In this document: piece after piece, positions 35,415-44,479 of the stretch
How positions within the stretch are numbered: the stretch's first letter is position 1
How the letters are laid out: each line of letters opens with the position of its first letter
From: Pseudogemmobacter faecipullorum
Lineage (GTDB): Bacteria > Pseudomonadota > Alphaproteobacteria > Rhodobacterales > Rhodobacteraceae
Assembly: GCF_020539525.1 (NCBI RefSeq)
Contig: NZ_JACDXX010000013.1
Span: 1-64,000, forward strand
Direction: 5' to 3'
DNA length: 64,000 nt
Program-made: the position numbers and the translations under genes
The notes under the pieces: model-generated
Told to the model about the DNA's origin: nothing
Seen by the model: the letters and a program-made list of their open reading frames with translations, nothing else
Database searches by the model: none

Positions 35415-35771
35415 ATGGCTTCGGAACCCGATCCCGAAAGGCTGCGGGCGCTGGAACAGCGGCTGACAGAACTGAAGGGAAAGCCGAAGCAAGACAGCAC
35501 CTCTGTCGCGAAAGGCCTCTCGCATGGCGAGCTTGCCTGGAGAATGGTGATCGAACTCGCAACCGGCATCGTGGTCGGGACGGGGATCGGATACGCGCTG
35601 GATAAACTGTTCGGCACGCTGCCCATTTTTCTGGTGATCTTCTGCCTGCTCGGATTTGTCGCCGGTGTGCGGGTATTGATGGGCACGGCAAAAGAGGTTT
35701 CGGAAAAACGTGTGGCTCAGGCCACCAAAGATGATTTGGCGGCCAAGGCCGCAGGGGACGAAGGGAACTGA
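35415..35771 (+). CDS. atpI: ATP synthase protein I
   Basis: 118 residues: a charged N-terminus ([18 protein letters not shown]) and two membrane segments (about 48-66 and 72-92). AtpI helps assemble the c-ring and precedes the F0 genes. It ends 2 bp before atpB. The promoter must lie in 35163-35414, which holds no other gene. Confidence 0.93.
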   Translation: MASEPDPERLRALEQRLTELKGKPKQDSTSVAKGLSHGELAWRMVIELATGIVVGTGIGYALDKLFGTLPIFLVIFCLLGFVAGVRVLMGTAKEVSEKRVAQATKDDLAAKAAGDEGN

Positions 35772-35773
35772 TC

Positions 35774-36523
35774 GTGGCGGCAGAAGGCGGAAGCGGTTTT
35801 GCAATCCATCCGATGGACCAGTTTGTCGTCAAGCCGCTGTTCGGCGACGGCCCGGTCTACTGGTATACGCCGACCAATGTGACGCTCTGGATGGGCATCG
35901 CTCTGGTCGCAATCTTCGCGCTTTTTGTGCTGGCGACCCGTCAGCGCGGTATCATCCCGTCGCGTCTGCAGTCGATTGCAGAAGTGTTCTACGGCTTCAT
36001 CCATAATATGGTTGAGGAAGTGGCCGGTCATGACGGGGTGAAATACTTCCCCTATGTGATGACGCTCTTCCTCTTCGTGCTGCTGTCCAACCTTCTGGGC
36101 CTGCTGCCGATGAGCTTCACCACCACCTCGCATGTGGCCGTGACCGCCTCGCTGGCCGTTCTGGTCTTCCTCGGTGTGACGCTGATCGGCATCTCGCGCA
36201 AAGGTCTTGGTTTCTTCGGCATGTTCTGGGTCACTTCGGCGCCGCTGGCTCTGCGCCCGATCCTCGCCGTGATTGAGATCATCTCCTATATCATGCGTCC
36301 GGTTTCGCATTCGATCCGTCTTGCAGGCAACCTGCTGGCTGGTCACGCCGTTCTCAAAGTTTTCGCAGGCTTCGCGTCAATGGCGATCATCTCGCCGCTC
36401 GCGATTGCTGGTGCCGTTGGCATCTATGCGCTCGAAGTGCTCGTGGCCTTTGTTCAGGCCTATGTGTTCACCATTCTGACCTGCGTCTACCTCAAGGACG
36501 CGGTGGGCGACGCCCACCACTGA
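35774..36523 (+). CDS. atpB: F0 ATP synthase subunit a
   Basis: 249 residues, start predicted GTG 35774 (gaactgatcGTGGCGGC). About six membrane helices. The essential Arg lies in [19 protein letters not shown], with a further half-channel segment near [17 protein letters not shown]. It forms the proton path with the c ring. F1 genes are not in this window, as usual for Rhodobacterales, where F0 and F1 operons are separate. Confidence 0.97.
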   Translation: MAAEGGSGFAIHPMDQFVVKPLFGDGPVYWYTPTNVTLWMGIALVAIFALFVLATRQRGIIPSRLQSIAEVFYGFIHNMVEEVAGHDGVKYFPYVMTLFLFVLLSNLLGLLPMSFTTTSHVAVTASLAVLVFLGVTLIGISRKGLGFFGMFWVTSAPLALRPILAVIEIISYIMRPVSHSIRLAGNLLAGHAVLKVFAGFASMAIISPLAIAGAVGIYALEVLVAFVQAYVFTILTCVYLKDAVGDAHH

Positions 36524-36588
36524 GGCCCCGGTCTCAGCCAGGTTAAGATCCCTCATTCAGCCATTTCCAACCTATAGGAGTCTACGAC

Positions 36589-36825
36589 ATGGAAGGCGAA
36601 CTCGCTCTGCTCGGCAAATACATCGGTGCTGGCCTCGCAGCTTTCGGCCTTGCCGGTGCTGGCCTCGGCGTCGGTAACATCGTCGGCAAGTTCCTGGAAG
36701 GCGCTCTGCGCAATCCGTCGGCAGCCCCCGGCCAGACCGCTAACCTCTTCGTCGGCATCGCATTCGCCGAAGCTCTCGGGATCTTCTCGTTCCTGATCGC
36801 TCTGCTGCTGATGTTCGCAGTCTGA
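36589..36825 (+). CDS. atpE: F0 ATP synthase subunit c
   Basis: 78 residues, two membrane helices joined by the polar loop [12 protein letters not shown]. The proton-carrying acid is Glu61 in [15 protein letters not shown] taggag site precedes the ATG, giving strong translation as needed for a ring subunit. 65 bp after atpB. Confidence 0.98.
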   Translation: MEGELALLGKYIGAGLAAFGLAGAGLGVGNIVGKFLEGALRNPSAAPGQTANLFVGIAFAEALGIFSFLIALLLMFAV

Positions 36826-36912
36826 TCCTTCTTCTGACGGATTAAGGGGAAGCGGCGCGGGTCGGCAACGGCTGGCGCCCTTCCTGTTCAGAAGAGATCG
36901 ACGGAGAGCATC

Positions 36913-37464
36913 ATGGCAACCGAAACCAATGGCGTAAACTGGCACGCCGAGTGCCTTTATGACGCGGGCGGCGCCAAGGGCATGCCGCAGCTCTGCACCG
37001 ACTGGATGCCTAATCAGGTATTCTGGCTGGCTGTTGCGCTGATCGTGCTGTTCCTGATCCTCTCGCGCATCGCTCTGCCGCGCATTGGCGCGGTTCTGGC
37101 CGAGCGCAAGGGTACGATCACCAATGACCTCGCCGCTGCTGAAGAGCTTAAGCTCAAGGCACTTGAGGCCGAAAAAGCTTATAACGAGGCGCTGGCTACG
37201 GCCCGCACCGAGGCCGCCAAGATCGTTGCCGCCGCTCAGGCTGAGATCCGCAAGGAGCTCGACGAAGCGACTGCAAGGGCCGACAGCGAAATTTCTGCCC
37301 GTACCGCAGAATCCGAGGCGAAAATCGCTGAGATCCGCGCCGGTGCAGAAGAGGCGGTGCAGACCGTCGCTAAAGACACTGCAAAAGAGCTGGTCGCAGC
37401 TCTGGGTGGTTCGGCTGATGCGCGCAGCGTGACGGCGGCTGTTTCCGCAAGACTGAAAGGCTAA
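36913..37464 (+). CDS. atpX: F0 ATP synthase subunit b'
   Basis: 183 residues. One membrane helix ([20 protein letters not shown], about 37-56) and a long Ala/Glu-rich coiled coil ([20 protein letters not shown]). It pairs with subunit b as the peripheral stalk, as in photosynthetic and related alphaproteobacteria. An extended N-terminus with [12 protein letters not shown] is typical. It ends 4 bp before atpF. Confidence 0.95.
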   Translation: MATETNGVNWHAECLYDAGGAKGMPQLCTDWMPNQVFWLAVALIVLFLILSRIALPRIGAVLAERKGTITNDLAAAEELKLKALEAEKAYNEALATARTEAAKIVAAAQAEIRKELDEATARADSEISARTAESEAKIAEIRAGAEEAVQTVAKDTAKELVAALGGSADARSVTAAVSARLKG

Positions 37465-37468
37465 GACG

Positions 37469-38029
37469 ATGAAAAAGCTTCTCATCTCTGCCGCAGCTCT
37501 CGCAGTTGCAACCCCGGCCATGGCGGCTTCGGGCCCGTTCTTCTCGCTGGGCAATACCGATTTCGTCGTGCTGGTCGCTTTCCTGATCTTCATCGGCATT
37601 CTGCTTTATGCAGGCGTGCCGGGGATGATTGGCGGCCTGCTCGACAAACGCTCTGCCGCGATCAAGGCTGAACTCGAGGAAGCGCGCGCGCTTCGCGAGG
37701 AAGCCAAGACCATCCTGGCTTCCTATGAGCGCAAGCAAAAGGAAGTGATCGAGCAGTCGAACCGGATCGTTGCTTCGGCCAAGGAAGAGGCCAATGCGGC
37801 CGCTGACAAGGCTAAAGCCGAGCTGAAGGTTTCGATTGAGCGTCGCCTGAAAGCGGCTGAAGAGCAGATTGCTTCGGCAGAAGCCTCGGCGGTGCGTCAG
37901 GTGCGTGAGCAGGCGGTGGCGGTTGCTGTGGCAGCGGCCGGCGATGTGCTGTCGAAGCAGAGCACCCCGGAATGGGCAGCGGCTTCGATCGATGCCGCGA
38001 TCGAACAGGTTGGCGACAAGCTGCACTGA
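37469..38029 (+). CDS. atpF: F0 ATP synthase subunit b
   Basis: 186 residues. N-terminal hydrophobic stretch (LLISAAALAVATPAMAA) reads like a signal peptide, then the membrane helix (FVVLVAFLIFIGILLYAGV) and a coiled coil to the C-terminus. It is the second stalk subunit; last gene of the F0 operon, ended by a strong terminator. Confidence 0.96.
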   Translation: MKKLLISAAALAVATPAMAASGPFFSLGNTDFVVLVAFLIFIGILLYAGVPGMIGGLLDKRSAAIKAELEEARALREEAKTILASYERKQKEVIEQSNRIVASAKEEANAAADKAKAELKVSIERRLKAAEEQIASAEASAVRQVREQAVAVAVAAAGDVLSKQSTPEWAAASIDAAIEQVGDKLH

Positions 38030-38048
38030 TCGCAGATTTCACACAGAA

Positions 38049-38081
38049 AGGCCCCGGAAAGCAATTTCCGGGGCCTTTTTC
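38049..38081 (+). terminator. Intrinsic terminator after atpF
   Basis: Stem aggccccggaaa / tttccggggcct with loop gcaa and a T5 tail, 20 bp after the stop. Confidence 0.92.
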
Positions 38082-38106
38082 ATTTCTGTAGTCGAGGCGG
38101 GGCGGG

Positions 38107-38778
38107 TCAGCGCAGGATCGGCACGCCCTGGTCACGCCGCAGCGCGGCGCGGGTGAAGGCTGCGATTTTATGTGCATCCTTGATCCCGGGGGCGCTTTCC
38201 ACGCCGGAAGACACATCGACCTGCCGTGCATTGGTCAGGCGGATGGCCTCGGCCACATTCTCCGGGCTCAGGCCTCCGGCCAGCATCCAGGGTTTCAGCC
38301 AGCGCCGCTGCGCCACGAGGCGCCAGTCAAAGGCCAGACCATTGCCGCCGGGCAGATCCGCGCCCCGGGGCGGTTTGGCATCGATCAGCAGCTGATCGGC
38401 CGCCAGGGCATAATCCATCAGCGGCGCAAGATCGCTTTCATCGGCCACGCCCACCGCCTTCATCACCGGCAGGCCAAAGCGCTGGCGCACTTCGGCCACG
38501 CGCTCGGGGCTTTCATGGCCATGCAGCTGCAGCATATCAATCGGCACATCGGCGAGGATGGCCTCCAGCGCGGCATCATCGGCATCGACGGTCAGCGCCA
38601 CTTTGCACAGGCCCACCGGGGCGCTGAGCGCGGCATTGCGCGCCTCTGCGATCGAGAGGTGACGCGGTGACTTCGGAAAGAACACAAAGCCGGCATAGGC
38701 TGCGCCTGCAGCGGCCACGGCCTCAACCTCTGCCGGCGTTCTCAGCCCGCAGATTTTCACACGGATATTGGCTGTCAC
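38107..38778 (-). CDS. trpF: Phosphoribosylanthranilate isomerase
   Basis: 223 residues, TIM barrel. The catalytic Cys is in VKICGLRTP, and the phosphate-binding loops include LQLHGHE and [14 protein letters not shown]. It performs the third committed step of tryptophan synthesis. Overlaps the LapA-type gene upstream by 4 bp. trpB is 4 kb away on the other strand. Confidence 0.96.
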   Translation of the reverse strand: MTANIRVKICGLRTPAEVEAVAAAGAAYAGFVFFPKSPRHLSIAEARNAALSAPVGLCKVALTVDADDAALEAILADVPIDMLQLHGHESPERVAEVRQRFGLPVMKAVGVADESDLAPLMDYALAADQLLIDAKPPRGADLPGGNGLAFDWRLVAQRRWLKPWMLAGGLSPENVAEAIRLTNARQVDVSSGVESAPGIKDAHKIAAFTRAALRRDQGVPILR

Positions 38779-39137
38779 CGGCGGTTTTCCTCGGCGAGAA
38801 TGGCGAGGACCTCGTCCTGGGGCGGCACGGAATGGCTGTCTTTCAGCACCGCCAGCTCACGCTCAAGCCGGGCCACGGTCTTGCCCTGGTGCTTCGCGGC
38901 CGAGCGCAGCCGCATCTCACGCAGCCATTCCCAGATGAAGCCCACTGCAATCCCGAGCGCGAAAGCGCCGAGGATCACGATGAACAGCGGCATGGTCCAG
39001 CCTGTGCCGAGGCCGATCAGACTGCCGATATCACCGGGCAGCAGGCTCAGCGTGACCGGGCCGCGATTGGCAAGCGCCAGTGAAAGCAGCAAGAGCCCGG
39101 TCAGGCCGATGAAAATAAAGCGCAGATATCGCAGCAT
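38775..39137 (-). CDS. LapA-domain membrane protein
   Basis: 120 residues from ATG 39137 ([11 protein letters not shown]); the frame is open further upstream but without a signal. Two membrane helices (about 5-22, 42-64) with [11 protein letters not shown] between them, then a coiled coil ([15 protein letters not shown]). This matches LapA/YciS-type proteins, linked in enterics to lipopolysaccharide assembly. Lies between ihfB and trpF as in other Rhodobacteraceae. Confidence 0.85.
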   Translation of the reverse strand: MLRYLRFIFIGLTGLLLLSLALANRGPVTLSLLPGDIGSLIGLGTGWTMPLFIVILGAFALGIAVGFIWEWLREMRLRSAAKHQGKTVARLERELAVLKDSHSVPPQDEVLAILAEENRR

Positions 39138-39293
39138 ATGAATGCGGTCCTGTATCGCAGGCCCCGCGGCTGAAAGCAGGGCAGGGGTCAAAGCCAATGG
39201 GGGAATTATCCGCCGCATCGGAGCGATGATCAAGCCGCAGAAACCGCAGCCAGTTCCCGGACCCAGCCCGGGAGCCTGCTGCAGAGCAAGGAA

Positions 39294-39575
39294 TTACTTG
39301 CCGTTCAGCCGGTCGCGCAGCAGCTTGCCGGTCTTGAAGAACGGCACGCGCTTGTCATCGACCTGCACCGCTTCGCCGGTGCGCGGATTGCGCCCGACGC
39401 GGGCATCGCGCTCTTTGACCGAGAAAGCGCCAAAGCCGCGCAGCTCGACCCGGTCGCCTTTGGCGAGGGCCTCGATAATCTCTTCGAAAACGGTATTAAC
39501 AATCCGCTCAACGTGGCGTTGTGTCAGATGTGGGTTCTCATCTGCGATCTTCTGGATCAGTTCCGAGCGGATCAT
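39294..39575 (-). CDS. ihfB: Integration host factor subunit beta
   Basis: 93 residues. HU/IHF fold with helical N-terminus [20 protein letters not shown] and the DNA-intercalating arm [17 protein letters not shown]. With IhfA it bends DNA in transcription, replication and recombination. 157 bp upstream of the lapA-type gene. A frequent follower of rpsA, as here. Confidence 0.96.
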   Translation of the reverse strand: MIRSELIQKIADENPHLTQRHVERIVNTVFEEIIEALAKGDRVELRGFGAFSVKERDARVGRNPRTGEAVQVDDKRVPFFKTGKLLRDRLNGK

Positions 39576-39689
39576 CCGTGGTCTCCCCCTGAGCGACAGA
39601 GCTCTCTGTCCTGATTTTCTATGCCCTATTTAAAGCCAAAAAAAATCGGGCAGGCAAATGAAAACAAGCACCTGGCGAGATTGTAAAAC

Positions 39690-39718
39690 AAAAGGCCCCG
39701 CATGTGCGGGGCCTTTCG
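39690..39718 (-). terminator. Intrinsic terminator after rpsA
   Basis: Stem ggccccgca / tgcggggcc with A/T runs on both sides; on the minus strand it is followed by ttttgtttt, 24 bp past the rpsA stop. Confidence 0.88.
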
Positions 39719-39741
39719 CAGGATCAGAGTAAGCCTGAGGC

Positions 39742-41421
39742 TCAGTTGCCGCCCTTGAGAGCTGCGCTGAGAATATCGCCCAGCGATGCGCCCGAATCGG
39801 ACGAACCGTACTGCTGGACGGCTTCCTGCTCTTCAGCGATCTCGCGTGCTTTGATCGACAGGCCCAGTTTGCGGGTCTTGGCGTCGACATTGGTGACGCG
39901 GACGTCGACCTTATCGCCAACCGAGAAACGCTCGGGGCGCTGGTCAGCGCGGTCACGGGCGAGGTCCGAACGACGGATGAAGGACTTCATGCCGTTATAT
40001 TCGACTTCGACGCCACCTTCTTCGATCGCGGTCACTTCAACGGTGATGATCGAACCGCGCTTAACGCCGTCGATAACTTCCGAGAAGGTGTCAGCGCCGA
40101 GAGCCTTGATCGAGAGCGAGATACGCTCTTTGTCGATATCAACTTCCGAAACAGCGGCCTGGACGATGTCGCCCTTGCGGTATTCCTGGATGGCTTCTTC
40201 GCCGCGCTTGTCCCAGGACAGGTCGGAGAGGTGAACCATGCCGTCGATGTCGTTGTCGAGGCCGATGAACAGACCGAATTCGGTGATGTTCTTGACTTCG
40301 CCTTCGATGGTCGAGCCAACCGGGTGGGTCTCAGCGAAGACTTCCCACGGATTGCGCATGGTCTGCTTGAGGCCGAGCGAAACGCGACGCTTGGCGCTGT
40401 CGATCTCGAGCACCATGACTTCGACTTCCTGCGAGGTCGAAACGATCTTGCCGGGGTGCACGTTCTTCTTGGTCCAGGACATTTCCGAGACGTGAACCAG
40501 GCCTTCCACACCGGCTTCCAGCTCCACGAAGGCGCCGTAATCGGTGATATTGGTCACGCGGCCTTTGTGGACCGACGAGATCGGATAGGCTTTTTCGACG
40601 GCATCCCACGGATCCGACTGGAGCTGCTTCATGCCCAGCGAGATGCGGTGGGTTTCTTTGTTGATCTTGATGACCTGGACCTTGATGGTCTCGCCGATCG
40701 ACAGGATCTCCGACGGGTGGTTCACACGGCGCCATGCCATGTCGGTGACGTGCAGCAGGCCGTCAACGCCGCCGAGGTCAACGAAGGCACCATATTCGGT
40801 GATGTTCTTGACCACGCCGTCCACAACCTGACCTTCGTGCAGATTGCCGATGACTTCTGCGCGCTGTTCGGCACGGGATTCTTCGAGGATCGCACGACGC
40901 GACACCACGATATTGCCGCGACGACGATCCATTTTCAGGATCTGGAACGGCTGTTTCATACCCATGAGCGGGCCAGCGTCGCGCACCGGGCGCACGTCAA
41001 CCTGCGAACCCGGAAGGAAGGCAACAGCGCCACCCAGGTCAACAGTGAAGCCGCCTTTGACGCGACCGAAGATCGCGCCTTCGACGCGGATCTCGTCAGC
41101 ATAGGCTTTTTCGAGGCGATCCCAGGCTTCTTCGCGGCGAGCTTTCTCGCGCGAGATGACAGCTTCGCCACGGGCGTTTTCGACGCGGTCGAGGTAAACC
41201 TCAACGGTGTCGCCAACTGCGATCGAGGGAGCTTCGCCGGGGTTAGCGAATTCTTTCAGATCAACGCGGCCTTCCATCTTGTAGCCGACGTCGATGATGG
41301 CCTGGCCCGCTTCAATAGCGATGACCTTGCCTTTAACAACCGAACCCTCTTCCGGGGTGTCGATCTCAAAGCTCTCTTTCAAGAGGGCTTCAAATTCTTC
41401 CATTGCGTTTGCTGCGCACAT
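39742..41421 (-). CDS. rpsA: 30S ribosomal protein S1
   Basis: 559 residues from ATG 41421 (MCAANAMEEFEALLKESFEI), the usual alphaproteobacterial start region; the frame stays open upstream only by chance. Six S1 RNA-binding repeats are visible, with signatures such as GAFVDLGGVDGLLHVTDMAW and GAFVELEAGVEGLVHVSEMS. S1 brings mRNA to the 30S subunit. Upstream lies cmk, downstream ihfB, the usual order. Confidence 0.97.
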   Translation of the reverse strand: MCAANAMEEFEALLKESFEIDTPEEGSVVKGKVIAIEAGQAIIDVGYKMEGRVDLKEFANPGEAPSIAVGDTVEVYLDRVENARGEAVISREKARREEAWDRLEKAYADEIRVEGAIFGRVKGGFTVDLGGAVAFLPGSQVDVRPVRDAGPLMGMKQPFQILKMDRRRGNIVVSRRAILEESRAEQRAEVIGNLHEGQVVDGVVKNITEYGAFVDLGGVDGLLHVTDMAWRRVNHPSEILSIGETIKVQVIKINKETHRISLGMKQLQSDPWDAVEKAYPISSVHKGRVTNITDYGAFVELEAGVEGLVHVSEMSWTKKNVHPGKIVSTSQEVEVMVLEIDSAKRRVSLGLKQTMRNPWEVFAETHPVGSTIEGEVKNITEFGLFIGLDNDIDGMVHLSDLSWDKRGEEAIQEYRKGDIVQAAVSEVDIDKERISLSIKALGADTFSEVIDGVKRGSIITVEVTAIEEGGVEVEYNGMKSFIRRSDLARDRADQRPERFSVGDKVDVRVTNVDAKTRKLGLSIKAREIAEEQEAVQQYGSSDSGASLGDILSAALKGGN

Positions 41422-41724
41422 GCGAGTTTGATCCTTTACGAGTGTTTGCTGGCCATGCGGTTGGCTCCGCCGGTCTTTAACTGGCCCTCGGAAAAGCGCG
41501 CGACAGCGGCTCCTGGCGGAGCCGCAGGGCACGAGACTCTCTCCCGGGATGCGGTCCTATAGCCGGATCAGGCCCTGGGGGCAAGGAAAAGCACCCCTGA
41601 ATCGAGCCCGGCAGGGAGCTGAAACGGCAGAAAAACCGTGAAATCCGGTCCTTCGGCCAGATTGAGCCGATGGTGCCGGGGCGCTCGCCCCGGATTGGAG
41701 CAGCCGGGGGCCCGGCCCGGCTGT
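41422..41724 (-). other. Gap between cmk and rpsA, no gene seen
   Basis: 303 bp that hold the rpsA promoter and 5' leader. Short open frames on either strand lack ribosome sites and coding character. No riboswitch or hairpin stood out. Confidence 0.5.
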
Positions 41725-42342
41725 TCAGGCCTGCGTCGCGCGCGCGCTCAGCGCGGCCGCGACCGGGGCGAGGGCGGCGGCAATCGCCTCCCCGATCGAC
41801 AGTGCCGAAGTGTCGATCAGCACTGCATCCTTTGCCGGTTTCAGTGGCGCATCGGTGCGGTTCATATCGCGCTCATCGCGCTCGATTACCTCGGCCAGCA
41901 CGGCCTCAAAGGGTTTTGGCGCCGCCTCACCGCCGAGTTCCAGCCAGCGCCGCCGTGCCCGCACCGCGGCACTGGCGGTGATGAAGAGCTTCACCTCGGC
42001 GCCGGGGCAGATCACCGTGCCGATATCGCGGCCATCGAGCACCGCGCCGCCCTCGCGCCGGGCAAAGCTGCGCTGAAATTCTAGCAAAGCGGCCCGCACT
42101 TCCGGGATCACCGCAACCCGGCTGGCGGCCTGGCCCGCCTCGAGGCTGCGCAGATCGGGGCGGTTCAGATCCCCGGCCGTCAGGCTGAGCGCGGCCTCAA
42201 TCGGATCGCCGCCCTTCACCCCGACCGCCCGGTAGAGCGCGCCGGTATCCAGATGGGCAAAGCCGAATTCGGCGGCGACGGCGCGGCTGATCGTGCCTTT
42301 GCCGGCCGCTGCCGGCCCGTCGATTGCCACAGTAAAGATCAT
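41725..42342 (-). CDS. cmk: Cytidylate kinase
   Basis: 205 residues from ATG 42342. P-loop [18 protein letters not shown] at residues 6-23, then [14 protein letters not shown] and the CMP-binding [19 protein letters not shown]. It phosphorylates CMP and dCMP. Precedes rpsA in the same direction, and is divergent from trpB with ~140 bp between. Confidence 0.97.
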   Translation of the reverse strand: MIFTVAIDGPAAAGKGTISRAVAAEFGFAHLDTGALYRAVGVKGGDPIEAALSLTAGDLNRPDLRSLEAGQAASRVAVIPEVRAALLEFQRSFARREGGAVLDGRDIGTVICPGAEVKLFITASAAVRARRRWLELGGEAAPKPFEAVLAEVIERDERDMNRTDAPLKPAKDAVLIDTSALSIGEAIAAALAPVAAALSARATQA

Positions 42343-42480
42343 CACGCACTCCTGACCGGCTTTCATCTGTCTATAAATATCCCGGGGGAGGGCCGCAATG
42401 CGGCCCCGGGGGCAGCGCCCCCTCTTTCCCCCCGCCGTGACAAGGGCTAAACCTCAGTCCCAGCAGAACAGGGGATTGAA

Positions 42481-43713
<1,233 letters not shown>

Positions 43714-43736
43714 GCCGGTACCTGATCTGTGGATTG

Positions 43737-43771
43737 TAAAAAGCCCGCCGGTTTCCGGCGGGCTTTTTTAT
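43737..43771 (+). terminator. Intrinsic terminator after trpB
   Basis: Perfect stem aagcccgccgg-ttt-ccggcgggctt with T6 on the plus strand and A5 before it; may also serve the convergent DUF2237 gene. Confidence 0.92.
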
Positions 43772-43787
43772 GGCTCAGGTCTATGGT

Positions 43788-44189
43788 TCAGGGCTGCGGA
43801 TCTGCCGGGCCGGGGCCGGGATCATCGTTTGCATAAAGCCGCAGCACTGCCAGCGGCAGCACCTGCAGCGTCGCCAGATGGGTGGCGGCAAGACGCAGCC
43901 GGGGCGCCGCCCCCTCTTCATGGGCCTGAAGAAAACGGGTCGCGCAGAGGCACCACTGATCGCCGGGCTTCAGCCCGGCAAAGCCGAATTCGGGGCGCGG
44001 GGTTGAGAGGTCATTGCCGAGATATTTCGACAGGGCCAGAAATTCGGCCGTCATCTCGGCGCAGACCGTATGCAGCCCCTGATCACCCGGGCCGGAATTG
44101 CAGCAGCCATCGCGGAAAAAGCCGGTGAGCGGGCGGGCCGAGCAGCTTTCCAGCGGGCCGCCCAGCACATTGACCGAAGGATATTTCAT
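43788..44189 (-). CDS. DUF2237 family protein
   Basis: 133 residues with the DUF2237 pattern: NVLGGPLESCSARPLTGFFR, then DGCCNSGPGDQGLHTVCAEM, NDLSTPRPEFGF and LKPGDQWCLCATRFLQA. Conserved Cys residues suggest a metal or redox role, but none is proven. Single gene convergent with trpB. The N-terminus matches the family start. Confidence 0.88.
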   Translation of the reverse strand: MKYPSVNVLGGPLESCSARPLTGFFRDGCCNSGPGDQGLHTVCAEMTAEFLALSKYLGNDLSTPRPEFGFAGLKPGDQWCLCATRFLQAHEEGAAPRLRLAATHLATLQVLPLAVLRLYANDDPGPGPADPQP

Positions 44190-44479
44190 CTGCTGCCCCC
44201 TGTGCCGCTTTCCACCGGCTAACCCTCGGGGCTGGCAGGGCTGCGGTCAAGCGCTCAGCAGGCGGCTTTCCGGCTGATCCGCCTCTGGACCGGCGGCGCG
44301 CCCCGGCCTATAAGGCCGTAATGCCGTATCGCCTTGCGATCATAGCCCGGCTCACAGGGCGAATTACCGGCCCGGCGCGCTGAATTTTCAGCCCGCCGGG
44401 TGATTTCGCTTGAGCCGCGCCGCGTGGCCCTTTCCGGGCCCGCCCCCTTCCCAGAATGACTGATCCGAGGACCGCATCC